This document shows positions 63,551 through 64,000 of a stretch of DNA of 64,000 nt, piece after piece. The stretch is from JAPOUP01 sp965203255 (GTDB lineage Bacteria; Pseudomonadota; Alphaproteobacteria; Rhodobacterales; Rhodobacteraceae). The notes beneath the pieces are model-generated. The model worked only from the letters and a program-made list of their open reading frames with translations, did no database searches and was not told the origin of the DNA. Position numbers and translations under genes: made by a program. The DNA is taken from NCBI GenBank assembly GCA_965203255.1, contig OZ241882.1, positions 4,960,001 through 5,024,000 of the forward strand, written 5' to 3'. The first letter of the stretch is position 1. Each line of letters starts with the position of its first letter.

Positions 63551-64000
63551 GCGTTGGTGGTTCCGTCGGCCAGATGCCAGTATTGCCTCGATGGACAGAC
63601 CTGAGTCTGGCGCAGGCGTCTCCGGCCAAGAATCGTCAGCCACCCATGGGAATTCTCCGGTTCGCCTTTGGCTCGGGAACTGTTTTCACATCGGATTGTC
63701 TGGCGGTCGGGTAGCCGCTGATTGAGGCATCGGCGTGGTGCTTTGGTTCAGGTTTCGGTTTCCATCTCGCTCAGCGAACTGCCGAGTCTCGGTGTAGGTC
63801 GCGACCAATGCTTCGGGCAGCGGTATGAGTCGCCCTACCGCAGAATCGCCTTCTGTCGCGATCTGGTTCCGGTCACGTCGAGTGCGAGAGCGGATGCGTG
63901 GCTGCAGACGATGTAGCAGCCACTGTGGGTGTCGCTCTTGGATGCCGCACATCATTTGTGCTGAATTCCAACATAGATCTGATAATTGAGTCGCGGTTGG
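63551..64000. other. Right-hand end of window, no gene recognised
   Basis: 450 bp with short frames only, none of which I recognise. A gene may start just outside the window. Confidence 0.4.

Overview
This 64 kb window looks like chromosomal DNA of a high-GC alphaproteobacterium, most likely Rhodobacteraceae (roseobacter/paracoccus type). Supporting signs are a PutA without an N-terminal DNA-binding domain, a one-piece pobA-pcaDCHGB-type protocatechuate pathway, a class Ib aspartate aminotransferase, an SdhE-type small protein and a DUF1640-like coiled-coil family. This assignment is an inference from gene content; no 16S or marker gene is present.

Layout. 1-7.1 kb holds conserved genes on the minus strand: a flavin monooxygenase-like protein (cut by the window edge), an MFS transporter with a His-rich tail, a rhomboid protease and putA. 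A tRNA-Leu(UAA) at 7.42 kb is followed by a decayed island (7.6-15 kb): a type I restriction-modification operon (small hsdS, hsdM, rhuM, hsdS) in which every gene is broken, with an IS30 and an IS630 element inside it, and a TnpB remnant. 15.3-25.5 kb is a complete divergent sugar-alcohol/ketose utilisation locus: ABC importer, SorC regulator, FGGY kinase, AraM-like dehydrogenase, HxlB-like SIS isomerase, SDR dehydrogenase and a D-tagatose 3-epimerase-type enzyme.

25.8-35.6 kb is a nest of insertion sequences: an IS5/IS427 element in the CTAG at the end of a second IS630-type element, which is split by two identical inverted IS110 copies plus a 265-bp inverted segment. It also has one intact unknown gene, a 100-bp AT-rich MITE with a perfect 8-bp target duplication, and a second decayed IS630 copy.

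36.3-48.1 kb is a 4-hydroxybenzoate/protocatechuate pathway (pobA, pcaD, pcaC, pcaH, pcaG, a BKACE-family cleavage enzyme and pcaB). It is interrupted between pcaG and the BKACE gene by about 5.9 kb of debris: a broken Phd/PIN toxin-antitoxin locus, a full IS30, ATPase and transposase fragments, an IS630 fragment split by a 1.4-kb element carrying a ParE-type toxin-antitoxin pair between 119-bp direct repeats, and a mini-IS30. Next come a coupled HAD / alpha-beta hydrolase / PLP-lyase operon (48.4-50.9 kb), a VOC protein, an RTX protein built as a duplicated module, a TnpB N-terminal fragment, an AbiEi/AbiEii toxin-antitoxin pair with a consensus promoter, and a degraded ABC exporter.

57.7-63.6 kb returns to conserved genes: ROK kinase and nagA (amino-sugar use), a MATE exporter, an aspartate aminotransferase, an XRE regulator and sdhE.

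Overall, intact catabolic operons alternate with heavily decayed IS and defence/toxin-antitoxin DNA. The lesions are confined to accessory genes; the metabolic genes are open throughout, which argues against general sequencing error.
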